NCBI RefSeq assembly: GCF_019469265.1
Contig: NZ_CP048268.1
Location: forward strand, 1-64,000
Reading direction: 5' to 3'
DNA: 64,000 bases
Source: Lactobacillus panisapium
Lineage (GTDB): Bacteria; Bacillota; Bacilli; Lactobacillales; Lactobacillaceae
Below are positions 47,746 to 55,701 of the stretch, piece after piece; the stretch's first letter is position 1, and each line of letters begins with the position of its first letter. The notes beneath the pieces are model-generated. The model saw only the letters and a program-made list of their open reading frames with translations, made no database searches and was not told where the DNA came from. The position numbers and the translations under genes were made by a program.

Positions 47746-48279
47746 TTATTGATATCCCCAACTAATTGCGGAACCTTTATTACTAAATCTTACGTAAATT
47801 CCTCTGTCACAAGCTTTACTTCCAGCACTATTAGCAATAGAAGTTATAGTTGCTGCTACGGTTCCTGCAAGGTAAGGATGTCCAGCTGCAGTCAATGCGG
47901 CTCCGATAGCCGTAGCAACAGCTGCAGATCCACCATAAACTGCTAACTTAACAATAGCACTGTTTACATAAACGGTAAAGCCATGCTTATTGGTTTTAAT
48001 ATACGTACCACCACGCCGCATCATATCTTGCATTAAAGCAGCTTGATAATCTTCTTTACCTAAAATACTTTTTACATCATAGCCTTTGGCTTCAAGTGTA
48101 TCAAAAATTTCTTTGTTAGAAATTGATACGACTTGATCATCATTATTGGATTGTTTAACATTTGTAATAGTATCAGCATGTACAACCTGGGTTGTTAAAA
48201 TACTATTTCCTAGTGTTGATGCTACTGGACTCAATGCTAATGTAGTCAATCCTGCAATCACTGCTTTTTTAAATTTCAT
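47746..48279 (-). CDS. Secreted Gly/Ala-rich bacteriocin-like protein
   Basis: A 177-residue protein with a Sec signal peptide (KFKKAVIAGLTTLALSPVAS, cleavage near VVHA-D). A soluble middle part contains RRGGTYIKTNKHGFTVYVN. The C-terminal part is a long small-residue helix region (YGGSAAVATAIGAALTAAGH, GTVAATITSIANSAGS) like a membrane-inserting glycine zipper, ending SAISWGYQ. This layout recalls large secreted bacteriocins, but I do not recognise a named family. AGAAGGAG precedes the ATG. It lies downstream of a peptide ORF and rgg2. Confidence 0.7.
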   Translation of the reverse strand: MKFKKAVIAGLTTLALSPVASTLGNSILTTQVVHADTITNVKQSNNDDQVVSISNKEIFDTLEAKGYDVKSILGKEDYQAALMQDMMRRGGTYIKTNKHGFTVYVNSAIVKLAVYGGSAAVATAIGAALTAAGHPYLAGTVAATITSIANSAGSKACDRGIYVRFSNKGSAISWGYQ

Positions 48280-48431
48280 AATTATTTACTCCTTCTAAAT
48301 TTAATAAACAGATTATATAGTCATGATTATAATAATTACTAACCTTAAGTTGTTGATTAAGCTTTAAACATTAATTTCGTTATAATCACCTCCTTTAATT
48401 AAGTGTGCCAAACATCTTACATAAAATTATC

Positions 48432-48482
48432 TCAACAATACTTAGAAACAAGTAATATTAACTCGCGTAATAATTTAAACAT
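48432..48482 (-). CDS. 16-residue hydrophobic peptide ORF, candidate Rgg signal precursor
   Basis: The frame encodes MFKLLRELILLVSKYC. A strong ribosome binding site TAGGAG lies eight bases before the ATG. A -10-like TATACT is at 48512-48517 and a large inverted repeat at 48538-48585, immediately after rgg2. Basic N-terminus plus hydrophobic core fits a pheromone precursor of the short-hydrophobic-peptide type, though it is shorter than known examples and ends in Cys. It could also be a leader peptide for the secreted protein gene. Function is inferred from position only. Confidence 0.5.
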   Translation of the reverse strand: MFKLLRELILLVSKYC

Positions 48483-48537
48483 TTATATTTCTCCTACTAA
48501 TTTATATTTTCAGTATATTAATAATTAAATTAAAATA

Positions 48538-48585
48538 CTAAAAATGTCATATTTGATTCTCAAAAACCAAATATGACATTTTTAG
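48538..48585. promoter_or_regulatory. Inverted repeat upstream of the peptide promoter, Rgg-type site
   Basis: CTAAAAATGTCATATTTG and CAAATATGACATTTTTAG form a perfect 18-bp inverted repeat with a 12-base spacer. It lies two bases after the rgg2 stop and 20 bases upstream of the TATACT -10 on the minus strand. It could also form a terminator for rgg2. Similar half-sites are at 34242, 35166 and 50047. Confidence 0.68.
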
Positions 48586-48586
48586 T

Positions 48587-49435
48587 TTATTCATTTGCAA
48601 TTAAAAGTTCTTCTAATTCTTTACTGTAATCTGGCATGCCCGCTAGTTTGATACTTTTAATTATTATTTCTGTTTCATCTAGGTACTTTTTATTATATGT
48701 ATTCTGATATTTAACAATATTATAAAATGCTGGTACTAGCATCTTATAAAAGAAAATTGCTGGCGTTGTTTTTATTTGATCTGCATAATTGACAAATACG
48801 TCAGCTTCTTCAAAGCGTTTATTTCTAATACAAAAAATCAACATATTAATAATAATGGCTAAAATTTTTCCTTGTATTTTAACACTACTGGTTCCAATGC
48901 ACTGTTTAATTATTTTTTTAGACAGCAATAAATTACTATTCAAATCATAGAAACTCATAAAATTACAATATAGAATCAAACCATCTTCGTCGAAATTAGA
49001 AATATTAAAAACTTTCTCTTTTATTTTATTTATGGCTTCTTTACCCAACATCGTGGGATCTTTACTAATTACCGCAATATAGGCATCAATCAGCAGTAAT
49101 TCATCGCTTTTATTTGGCAATTTACTTTCTGCAACTACATCTCGTATTTGCTGTAATTCTTTTTTAGAATTTTGGTAATAAGCTTCATTTATGAGCCGAT
49201 CTATTTCCAATTCTTGTTGATGAATCAATTTATCTTTTGGACGTAACTTGCTAAAAAAATCGATTAGGGGAATTTGATTGAAATGTAGTAATTCAATTAA
49301 GTCATCGGCAGAAATTCGGCTTAGATTTTTTTCAACTTTCGCATAAAAAGAGGCACTGATCACGTCACCAGCCCATTGCTTTTGTGTTTTACACTGACTA
49401 ATCCGGTAGTCTTTTAATAATTCTCCTGTTGTCAT
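48587..49435 (-). CDS. Rgg family transcriptional regulator (rgg2)
   Basis: A 282-residue paralogue of the regulator at 34278, collinear along the whole length (GELLKDYRISQCKTQKQWAG, VFNISNFDEDGLILYCNFMSFYDL). The helix-turn-helix is at the N-terminus and the rest is the helical peptide-binding domain expected of RRNPP proteins. A GAAGGAA site precedes the ATG. It lies upstream of the peptide ORF and secreted protein gene, and pepO lies on its other side; both have matching inverted repeats at their promoters. Confidence 0.87.
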   Translation of the reverse strand: MTTGELLKDYRISQCKTQKQWAGDVISASFYAKVEKNLSRISADDLIELLHFNQIPLIDFFSKLRPKDKLIHQQELEIDRLINEAYYQNSKKELQQIRDVVAESKLPNKSDELLLIDAYIAVISKDPTMLGKEAINKIKEKVFNISNFDEDGLILYCNFMSFYDLNSNLLLSKKIIKQCIGTSSVKIQGKILAIIINMLIFCIRNKRFEEADVFVNYADQIKTTPAIFFYKMLVPAFYNIVKYQNTYNKKYLDETEIIIKSIKLAGMPDYSKELEELLIANE

Positions 49436-49603
49436 GATTATTCCTTCTAACTTTTGCTTGCTAAATGAGCCATATTTTCTTTATTATAACGAAAATATAG
49501 TTAAGTCATAGAAAAGAAGAATAAATTAATTCAAGAAGTCAGCTTAAATGACCAATAATTGATGGTCAGAATACTTACACGTAACAATGCACTTAAAAAG
49601 AAA

Positions 49604-49626
49604 AAACCACCAATGATTTTGGTGGT
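49604..49626 (-). terminator. Terminator of the small membrane protein gene at 49632
   Basis: ACCACCA and TGGTGGT with a seven-base loop, followed on the minus strand by six T. The stem resembles the one at 47427, hinting at shared ancestry. Confidence 0.82.
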
Positions 49627-49631
49627 CAAAA

Positions 49632-49841
49632 TTATTCTGCTTTTTTGGGCCATAAATAAATTAAAATCAAAATTTGAATAATAATTAATACCAAATTTAA
49701 CCAAATTGGTAAATGGCGGAAAAAGTATTGTTGAATATTACAATTAATAATATTGGTTGCAAAAAAGATATATCCTAATAATTCTATTACAACGTAACCA
49801 TAAAATAGGTTATTTCTATGCGATCTTATCCAATTTATCAT
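49632..49841 (-). CDS. Small two-helix membrane protein, candidate immunity protein
   Basis: A 69-residue protein with two hydrophobic helices (about 14-30 and 45-63) and the short polar end WPKKAE. The start MINWIRSHRNN has no strong ribosome binding site. There is no family I recognise. Its place between rgg2 and pepO and its size make an immunity or accessory role possible. Confidence 0.5.
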   Translation of the reverse strand: MINWIRSHRNNLFYGYVVIELLGYIFFATNIINCNIQQYFFRHLPIWLNLVLIIIQILILIYLWPKKAE

Positions 49842-50046
49842 GCTTTTATACCTTAAAAGAAAAAGATAACAGTTTTGACAATAGCAATGATACCCGCTAA
49901 TTTTTATTTTAATGAAATTGTGTATTCCTTATATGCTTGTAAATATTTAGTATAGCAGAAAAAATAAATTTAAATAAAAAATGGCTAACATGACAATTTT
50001 TAATCATATTAGTCATTTTTTTCTACTAATCAGAGCACGGTTTTTC

Positions 50047-50099
50047 CATAAAAAGTCGAATACGACTTTTTATGAGAATTTGCTAAATTGCTTATATAC
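50047..50099 (+). promoter_or_regulatory. pepO promoter with Rgg-type inverted repeat
   Basis: CATAAAAAGTCG and CGACTTTTTATG form a perfect 12-bp inverted repeat with a four-base spacer (50047-50074). A -10 TATACT lies at 50094-50099, 19 bases away, with no good -35, as expected for an activated promoter. The layout copies that of the peptide promoter at 48512-48585. The rest of 49842-50139 has no gene I can support. Confidence 0.68.
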
Positions 50100-50139
50100 T
50101 TAAAAGCATATTTAGAAGTTAGTGAAAAGGAGAAAATAA

Positions 50140-52086
50140 ATGATTAATTTTAATGTGCGCGGTGGCGCTGGTAATTCGACTAAAGCCGATCCTAATGTCC
50201 GGCTACAAGATAACTTTTATCTTGCTGTTAATTCACAATGGATGAAAGACAATCCAATTCCCCAGGGCGAGCCGTGGATAAATAGTTTTGATGAAATTGC
50301 TAAAAAGACGCGTGAGCGGCTAATGCAAGATTTTGAAGAATTTGCCGATGGCCAAAAAACAATTCCGGCAGTTAGGAACTTTGACAAAGCCATTGAATTT
50401 TATCGTATTGTTAAAGACTTTGCCAAAAGAGAAGAAGATGGTGCAGCTCCAATTAAAGCTGATCTAGCTTTTTTGGAAGGTTTAACTAGTATTGATGATA
50501 TTAATCAAAACCTGTCGCGACTACTACTAGATGGTAATTTGCCTTTTGGTTTTGAAGTTATGCCCGATTTTAAGGACGCGCAATTAAATGTTGTCACGTT
50601 TAATCGACATACTCTAATTTTAAATGATACCAGTTATTATGATGGAAAACGGACGGATGAATTGCTTGCAACTTGGCAAAGACAGACTACAAATTTGCTG
50701 ACAATGGCGGGGATCGAAGAAAATAAGGCACAACAATATGCAAGTGATAGTGTAAAACTAGATCGGCGGCTTGCAAAGGTCTACCAGTCTGCCCAAGATA
50801 ACGCCCAGATTGAAAACACTTATCATCCAATGAGTGTTGCAGAATTTACAAAAAAGAGTCAGAACCTTAATTTAGCCGGACTGTTAGAAGAGATGGGGCT
50901 TGAACAGACTAAATTTGTGATTGTAAGTGAACCAAAATACCTGGACAGTTTTGATAATCTATTCAATGACAAACATTTTGCCGAGCTAAAGGGGTGGCTG
51001 ATTTCACAGTTTATTAATTATAGTGCTACCTATTTGTCACGCGCCTTTAGAGCTGCCACGTTACCGCTTAGAAAAGCAATGTGGGGCATTAATGAATTGC
51101 CCGTAGATAAACAATTTGTTTACGATCAAACGACTAAATTGTTTGGAGATGTGATTGGGCAATATTATGGCCAGAAATACTTGGGCGAAAAGGCTAAGAC
51201 AATTGCAACTGAAATGGTTGAAAATATGGTCGAAGTCTATCAAGAAAGGCTGCATAATAATTCCTGGTTGTCATCTGTGACTAAAGAAAAGGCAATCAAG
51301 AAGCTGGCTACTTTAAAACTAAAAATTGGTTATCCAGAGCATATCCAGAAATTTTATGATCAATTTAAGGTGGTTCCTACGCAAGCCGGTGGTACTTTTT
51401 ACTCGAATGTCAGGGACAATCAGCGTGTTAAAATTAAAGCTAATTTTAGCAAGATAAGTCAGCCAGTTGATCATTCTATCTGGACCATGTCGGCAATTGA
51501 TGCCAATGCTTGTTACGATCCGCAAAATAACGATGTCACTTTACCGGCAATCATTTTGCAAAAGCCTTTTTATAGTTTAGATCAGGACCGCGCTGCTAAT
51601 TATGGCGGTTTCGGCACGGTGATTGGCCATGAAATTTCCCATGCTTTTGACAATAATGGTGCTCAGTTTGATGAACTGGGCAATATGAAAAATTGGTGGA
51701 CAGATAAGGACTTCGCTGAATTTAATCAGCGGGTTAAAGCAGAAATTGCTTTGTTTGATGGGGTAGAAGTTGGTTCAGTAAAATTAAACGGCAAATTGTG
51801 TGTTTCTGAAAATATTGGCGATCAAGGTGGGTTGACTGTCGCACTTGAGGCCAATAAGAAGGATGGTGGCGATGCAGCCACTTTGTTTAATAGCTATGCT
51901 CGGATTTGGGAGACCAATTCAACTACTGAATTTTTACAGTTGCTTACTTCAATTGATGTTCATGCTTTGCCTCAAGCTAGGGTAAATGTTCAAGTGCAGT
52001 GCCAAGACGAATTCTACCGGGCTTATGATGTTAACCCAACTGATGGTATGTGGCTTGAACCCGCTAAACGAGTACAGATCTGGTAA
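50140..52086 (+). CDS. pepO: M13 family oligoendopeptidase PepO
   Basis: A zinc metallopeptidase (neprilysin type) that cuts short peptides, 648 residues. The zinc site is GHEISHAFD near residue 497, with the third ligand and acid in SENIGDQGG, NNGAQFD after the HExxH, and the usual end AKRVQIW. There is no signal peptide, so it is cytoplasmic. AAAAGGAG precedes the ATG. The Rgg-type inverted repeat at its promoter links it to the neighbouring rgg2. In Streptococcus pyogenes PepO has been reported to degrade Rgg pheromones. Confidence 0.95.
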   Translation: MINFNVRGGAGNSTKADPNVRLQDNFYLAVNSQWMKDNPIPQGEPWINSFDEIAKKTRERLMQDFEEFADGQKTIPAVRNFDKAIEFYRIVKDFAKREEDGAAPIKADLAFLEGLTSIDDINQNLSRLLLDGNLPFGFEVMPDFKDAQLNVVTFNRHTLILNDTSYYDGKRTDELLATWQRQTTNLLTMAGIEENKAQQYASDSVKLDRRLAKVYQSAQDNAQIENTYHPMSVAEFTKKSQNLNLAGLLEEMGLEQTKFVIVSEPKYLDSFDNLFNDKHFAELKGWLISQFINYSATYLSRAFRAATLPLRKAMWGINELPVDKQFVYDQTTKLFGDVIGQYYGQKYLGEKAKTIATEMVENMVEVYQERLHNNSWLSSVTKEKAIKKLATLKLKIGYPEHIQKFYDQFKVVPTQAGGTFYSNVRDNQRVKIKANFSKISQPVDHSIWTMSAIDANACYDPQNNDVTLPAIILQKPFYSLDQDRAANYGGFGTVIGHEISHAFDNNGAQFDELGNMKNWWTDKDFAEFNQRVKAEIALFDGVEVGSVKLNGKLCVSENIGDQGGLTVALEANKKDGGDAATLFNSYARIWETNSTTEFLQLLTSIDVHALPQARVNVQVQCQDEFYRAYDVNPTDGMWLEPAKRVQIW

Positions 52087-52247
52087 AGCTGACAGATATA
52101 ATCCTATAGAAAGTAAACTTAACAGAGGATTGCTAAAACTATTTAAAATAATTTTAAAAAGTTAATAATCTAACTATAATTCAATAAATCTCATTGTTAG
52201 AATATATTTATGTTAATTTATTTTTGAAATTTTGATAGGAGAAAGTT

Positions 52248-52463
52248 ATGAGATTAGTGCAAAAAATAATGGAAATACTGGCAATTGTTTTATGGATTTT
52301 AGTAATTGGTACATTTGCTGTGGCAATTGTTAAACATCAATTATGGAGCATGGGACCAATAATAACGTATAATCGGCCGCGTAACTTTCTTGGCTGGATG
52401 ATTGTTGGTGCAATTGCTTCAACAGCAGTCAGTGCGGTTTTAAAATTGGTGCAAGGAAAGTAA
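52248..52463 (+). CDS. Small membrane protein
   Basis: A 71-residue protein with two hydrophobic helices (about 8-27 and 46-66) joined by a basic loop (YNRPRNF). ATAGGAGAAAG precedes the ATG. Nine bases separate it from the following hydrolase gene, so they may be co-transcribed. No family is recognised. Confidence 0.6.
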   Translation: MRLVQKIMEILAIVLWILVIGTFAVAIVKHQLWSMGPIITYNRPRNFLGWMIVGAIASTAVSAVLKLVQGK

Positions 52464-52472
52464 ATATTATAA

Positions 52473-53249
52473 ATGGATAAAAAGTATTACGCTACGAAGT
52501 TGGGTCAAATTGCATATTCCGGTAGAGCAGGCAAGCCACTAATTGTTTTTCTCAATAGTTTTGGCAGCTTTGATACTGCGCAGAGTTTTAGCAAAGTAAT
52601 CGACGAGTTGCCCGCAGAAGATGGCATATTTGCACCTGATTATTTGAATACCGGCTTTAGCGGCAAATCAACTGTGTCTTACACAATCACAGCAGAAGCA
52701 GATGAACTAGCCAAAATGATTAATAGTTTTAATGCCGCAAAAGTAATCATCGTGGCGCACAGTATTGGCGGCGTTTATGCTTTTCAAATGCAAGCAAAAG
52801 TAAAAAATCTGCGTGCCCTAATTTTGATTGAACCGACGACGAGGGAAATAATATTAAATCCGCCAAGAGAGCAGGGCTATCTTGACCAGGAAAAACAAGA
52901 ACGCAATGCAGAACAGTTTATTCATGACAAAATTTTTAGCTTATTTTCTGAACAAGAAGCAATGGCTTTTTGGCAAACTACAGAAAAGAATGCAGATCAG
53001 TTTGATGACCAAGCAAGCCAAAATGCCATTAGTGCGATGAAAAACGACCATTTCTGGCAGTCAACTATGCGAATGAACGATGACATTCCGGTATTTATTT
53101 TTACGGAGGCATACCGCCAAAAAGAATACGAACGTTCAGAATACAATAATCGCAAAGCTAAAATTATCCCGTTAGGTACATTTCATTATATTCAGTGGGA
53201 ATATCCTGAAGAAATTGCTCAAGCAGCTATCTTGTCTTCTGGCAGTTAA
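52473..53249 (+). CDS. Alpha/beta hydrolase, copy 1
   Basis: A 258-residue cytoplasmic hydrolase. The nucleophile motif is VAHSIGGVYAF, the acid region is FIFTEAYRQKEYERSEYNN, and the late histidine is in GTFHYIQWEYPEEIA. The second copy at 53654 is the same length and shares most of the sequence, including PTTREIILNPP versus LDPP. The ribosome binding site AAGGAAAG is inside the upstream gene. The substrate is unknown. Confidence 0.82.
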   Translation: MDKKYYATKLGQIAYSGRAGKPLIVFLNSFGSFDTAQSFSKVIDELPAEDGIFAPDYLNTGFSGKSTVSYTITAEADELAKMINSFNAAKVIIVAHSIGGVYAFQMQAKVKNLRALILIEPTTREIILNPPREQGYLDQEKQERNAEQFIHDKIFSLFSEQEAMAFWQTTEKNADQFDDQASQNAISAMKNDHFWQSTMRMNDDIPVFIFTEAYRQKEYERSEYNNRKAKIIPLGTFHYIQWEYPEEIAQAAILSSGS

Positions 53250-53653
53250 TTTACTAAAACGAATAACTGACTTTATTAAAAAAGCGCCTTAGTATAATCT
53301 GATTCCCTAATCTTTCTTTTTTAGGGTCTGGTATTAGTAACGGTAAGTACACTTTTTTCTTTTATAAATTTTAATCTAGGATTTCTAATTTAGCTGGCTT
53401 GATATTTAACTATATCAACGATATCGGTATCAATATATATTTATAATTAGATCCGCTTAATGTATAATCAATATCATCTTTGATTAATGACAGAAAAATG
53501 AGAAATAGTATTGGCAATCGCTGTGCTTAGCTTAAATATCATTGATTGTCATTTGAAAGTACTAGGTAAAAATTAGTCATAAGCATAAATAATCTGATTA
53601 CTTTGCTAATGTCAGGCTACTATAGCCTTCAAGTTGATACGGAGAAAATAATA
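53250..53653. other. Spacer between duplicated hydrolase genes
   Basis: No gene is supported in these 400 bases. It has a CCCTAA..TTAGGG dyad near 53306 and AT-rich sequence with repeated TATATCAA/GATATC words near 53410-53450. The last bases hold the upstream region of the second hydrolase. Confidence 0.5.
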
Positions 53654-54430
53654 ATGGATAAAAAGTATTACGCTACGAAATTGGGCCAAATCGCATATGC
53701 TGGTAAAGAAGGCAAGCCACTAATTGTTTTTCTTAATGTTTTTGGTACTATGGATACCGAGCAAAATTTTGCTAAAGTAATTGCTAGATTGCCTAAAGAA
53801 TATGGCATTTTTGCCCCCGACTATCTGAATACGGGCTTTAGCGGAAAATCAAATGCACAATATTCACTCACAACGGAAGCAGACGAATTGGCCGCAATAA
53901 TTAATGGTTTTAATGCCGCAAAAGTAATTATCGTGGCGCACAGTGTGGGTGGTGTTTATGCGTTTCAAATGCAAGCTAAGATTAAGAATTTACACGCTCT
54001 TATCTTTATTGAACCGACGACGAGGGAAATAATATTAGATCCGCCAAAAGAAAAAAGTTATCTAGATCATGATAAAGAAACCGCTGATACTGATCAATTT
54101 ATTCATGATAAAATTTTTGCATTGTTTTCTGACCGAAAAGCAAATGATTTTTGGCAAACAACATTGGCAAATGAGGCTCGTTTCGATGAGCAATCAGAAC
54201 AAGAGCTTGCTAGTGCGATAGAAGAAGATGGCTTTTGGCAGTCAAGTAAAAAACTGGATGGTAAAGTACCCGTGACTATTTTTACGGAGGCATACCGGCA
54301 AAAAGAATATGAGCGTTCAGAATACAATAATCAGAATACTAAGATCATTCCGTTAGGTACATTTCATTACATCCAGTGGGAATATCCTGAAGAAATTGCT
54401 CAAGAGATTATCTCGGCGAGTGCTGATTAA
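53654..54430 (+). CDS. Alpha/beta hydrolase, copy 2
   Basis: A 258-residue paralogue of the gene at 52473, sharing MDKKYYATKLGQIAY at the start, VAHSVGGVYAF around the nucleophile, and HYIQWEYPEEIAQ near the end. ATG 53654 is chosen after GGAGAAAA, although the frame is open to 53603. The middle (residues 135-200) has diverged most, which suggests different substrate or lid regions. Confidence 0.82.
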   Translation: MDKKYYATKLGQIAYAGKEGKPLIVFLNVFGTMDTEQNFAKVIARLPKEYGIFAPDYLNTGFSGKSNAQYSLTTEADELAAIINGFNAAKVIIVAHSVGGVYAFQMQAKIKNLHALIFIEPTTREIILDPPKEKSYLDHDKETADTDQFIHDKIFALFSDRKANDFWQTTLANEARFDEQSEQELASAIEEDGFWQSSKKLDGKVPVTIFTEAYRQKEYERSEYNNQNTKIIPLGTFHYIQWEYPEEIAQEIISASAD

Positions 54431-54535
54431 TCAATAGTGAACTGGCATGATTTTAAACCAAAAAAGTTTAAAACGATCCTCATTGTGTAAGCTTTTAGCT
54501 AAACTTTGGGGAAGCGCAATCGAATAGTATAATGA

Positions 54536-54569
54536 GTTTCAAAGTTGTTTAGACTTTGAAACTTTTTTT
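54536..54569 (+). terminator. Terminator after the second hydrolase
   Basis: GTTTCAAAGT and ACTTTGAAAC with a seven-base loop, then seven T. Confidence 0.9.
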
Positions 54570-54590
54570 GCTAAATTGGTGGTGATCCAT

Positions 54591-54956
54591 ATGAATAAAG
54601 GGCATAAATTCACTTATATTTTATCGGTATTAATTGCTTTACTAGTAAGCTATCTCTGGTATTTTTTTCACTCGGAATTATATATTTCCTATGAGTTAGA
54701 CTATCAAGTTAACGCGATGATCAAAAATCATGATATTAAAAAGATGAGAGCGGTATCTAAAGACAAAAAGATTTATACTTTCTTAGTTCATCTTAATAAG
54801 AATGATTCTTGCCAAAATACCTCTGATTACCAGGGCGGAACTCAGAATATTTATTGGTATGGAACAGAAATCAAGAAAAAAGCAATAGGAGTTGATATGA
54901 AAAAAGAAAATAACATCTACTGGAAAGTGGACAAACTATATTTTACGAAAAGGTAA
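54591..54956 (+). CDS. Membrane-anchored small protein
   Basis: A 121-residue protein with one N-terminal hydrophobic helix (HKFTYILSVLIALLVSYLWY) and a soluble, probably extracellular domain of about 95 residues. One cysteine (DSCQN) is present. GGTGGTGA precedes ATG 54591; the frame begins earlier but lacks a site. No family is recognised. Confidence 0.6.
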   Translation: MNKGHKFTYILSVLIALLVSYLWYFFHSELYISYELDYQVNAMIKNHDIKKMRAVSKDKKIYTFLVHLNKNDSCQNTSDYQGGTQNIYWYGTEIKKKAIGVDMKKENNIYWKVDKLYFTKR

Positions 54957-55031
54957 AGTAGTGCTGTTAAAGCAGGAAGGAATACTTAAAATTAGATTGT
55001 GACGAGATAAAGAATGGAGTTTAGTAATATA

Positions 55032-55343
55032 ATGATTAAATATAAAACTACTATCGCTGAGCATCTGTTAACACCACATGCTTATAAAATTATACGGTGG
55101 ATTGCGCTATGCGAATTCGTAATAGTTTTAATCTTACCGTGGTTTAAGCTAATGGATTTAAGCATCGGTGCTTTAGGCTGTCATTCGCTGACTTTAATGG
55201 ATTTGTTGACAGAATTCTTTCAGCGTCACTATGTTAATTTCTTTATAAGCTTGTTTTTAGGAACAATTTTGACTCTAATAGTTTGTGTTATTTTTCTTGT
55301 TTATATTATCTGGGCTTCAGGCAATATGTACTTTGAAAAATAA
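55032..55343 (+). CDS. Small membrane protein
   Basis: A 103-residue protein with two long hydrophobic stretches (about 20-38 and 70-96). The N-terminus IKYKTTIAEHLL is basic. ATG 55032 lies 11 bases after GGAGT; an earlier ATG at 55014 overlaps that site. It is followed by a terminator at 55438. Function unknown. Confidence 0.55.
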   Translation: MIKYKTTIAEHLLTPHAYKIIRWIALCEFVIVLILPWFKLMDLSIGALGCHSLTLMDLLTEFFQRHYVNFFISLFLGTILTLIVCVIFLVYIIWASGNMYFEK

Positions 55344-55437
55344 GAGGTAATATTGAAAATAACTGCCACTATTTGTTAACACCGCCTATATGTTAATTCA
55401 ATGAAGTGGCTGATAAGAGGTTTACTAGACGAGAGGG

Positions 55438-55463
55438 GCGATCCACATATGGATCGCTTTTTT
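55438..55463 (+). terminator. Terminator
   Basis: GCGATCC and GGATCGC with a six-base loop, then six T. It ends the small membrane protein transcript. The following 55464-55600 contains nothing I recognise. Confidence 0.85.
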
Positions 55464-55608
55464 ATTGGCTTTATTAGATTTCAAACAAAAATTTACGCGC
55501 ATCTTGGGTAATACCAAGGAGCCAAAAATAATTTTTTAGTAACTTGCGGTGGTCTTCTCAGTCACCCCTTTAGTGGGTAAACATTGAAAAGGAAAAGCAA
55601 AAAAAGCC

Positions 55609-55668
55609 TTGACAACTATTGGGAAGCGCATACAATATGAACTATAAACTTTGTTAACCGGTTAACAA
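55609..55668 (+). promoter_or_regulatory. LacI-operated promoter reading antisense into lacI
   Basis: -35 TTGACA (55609-55614) and -10 TACAAT (55631-55636), 16 bases apart, form a strong promoter. The spacer holds GGGAAGCGCATACA, close to a catabolite (cre) site. The perfect 18-bp palindrome TTGTTAACCGGTTAACAA (55651-55668) follows, and then AAAGGAG at 55692. It faces the 3' end of the convergent lacI gene, so no sense gene follows. Confidence 0.75.
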
Positions 55669-55701
55669 AAAATAAACAACAAATCACTGTAAAGGAGCTG
55701 A

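Noticed and set aside
49465..49500. 11-residue frame MSHIFFIITKI divergent from rgg2, considered as a pheromone gene
   Set aside because: No ribosome binding site, and it lies in the likely rgg2 promoter region; the peptide frame at 48432 is much better supported.
50010..50132. Frame of about 40 codons across the pepO promoter dyad
   Set aside because: No ribosome binding site, and the inverted repeat and -10 box explain the sequence better.
22184..55600. CRISPR arrays, prophage structural genes or rRNA operons
   Set aside because: No regularly spaced repeats, no phage head/tail or lysis genes and no rRNA sequence were seen; repeats here are att relics, IS ends and gene duplications.
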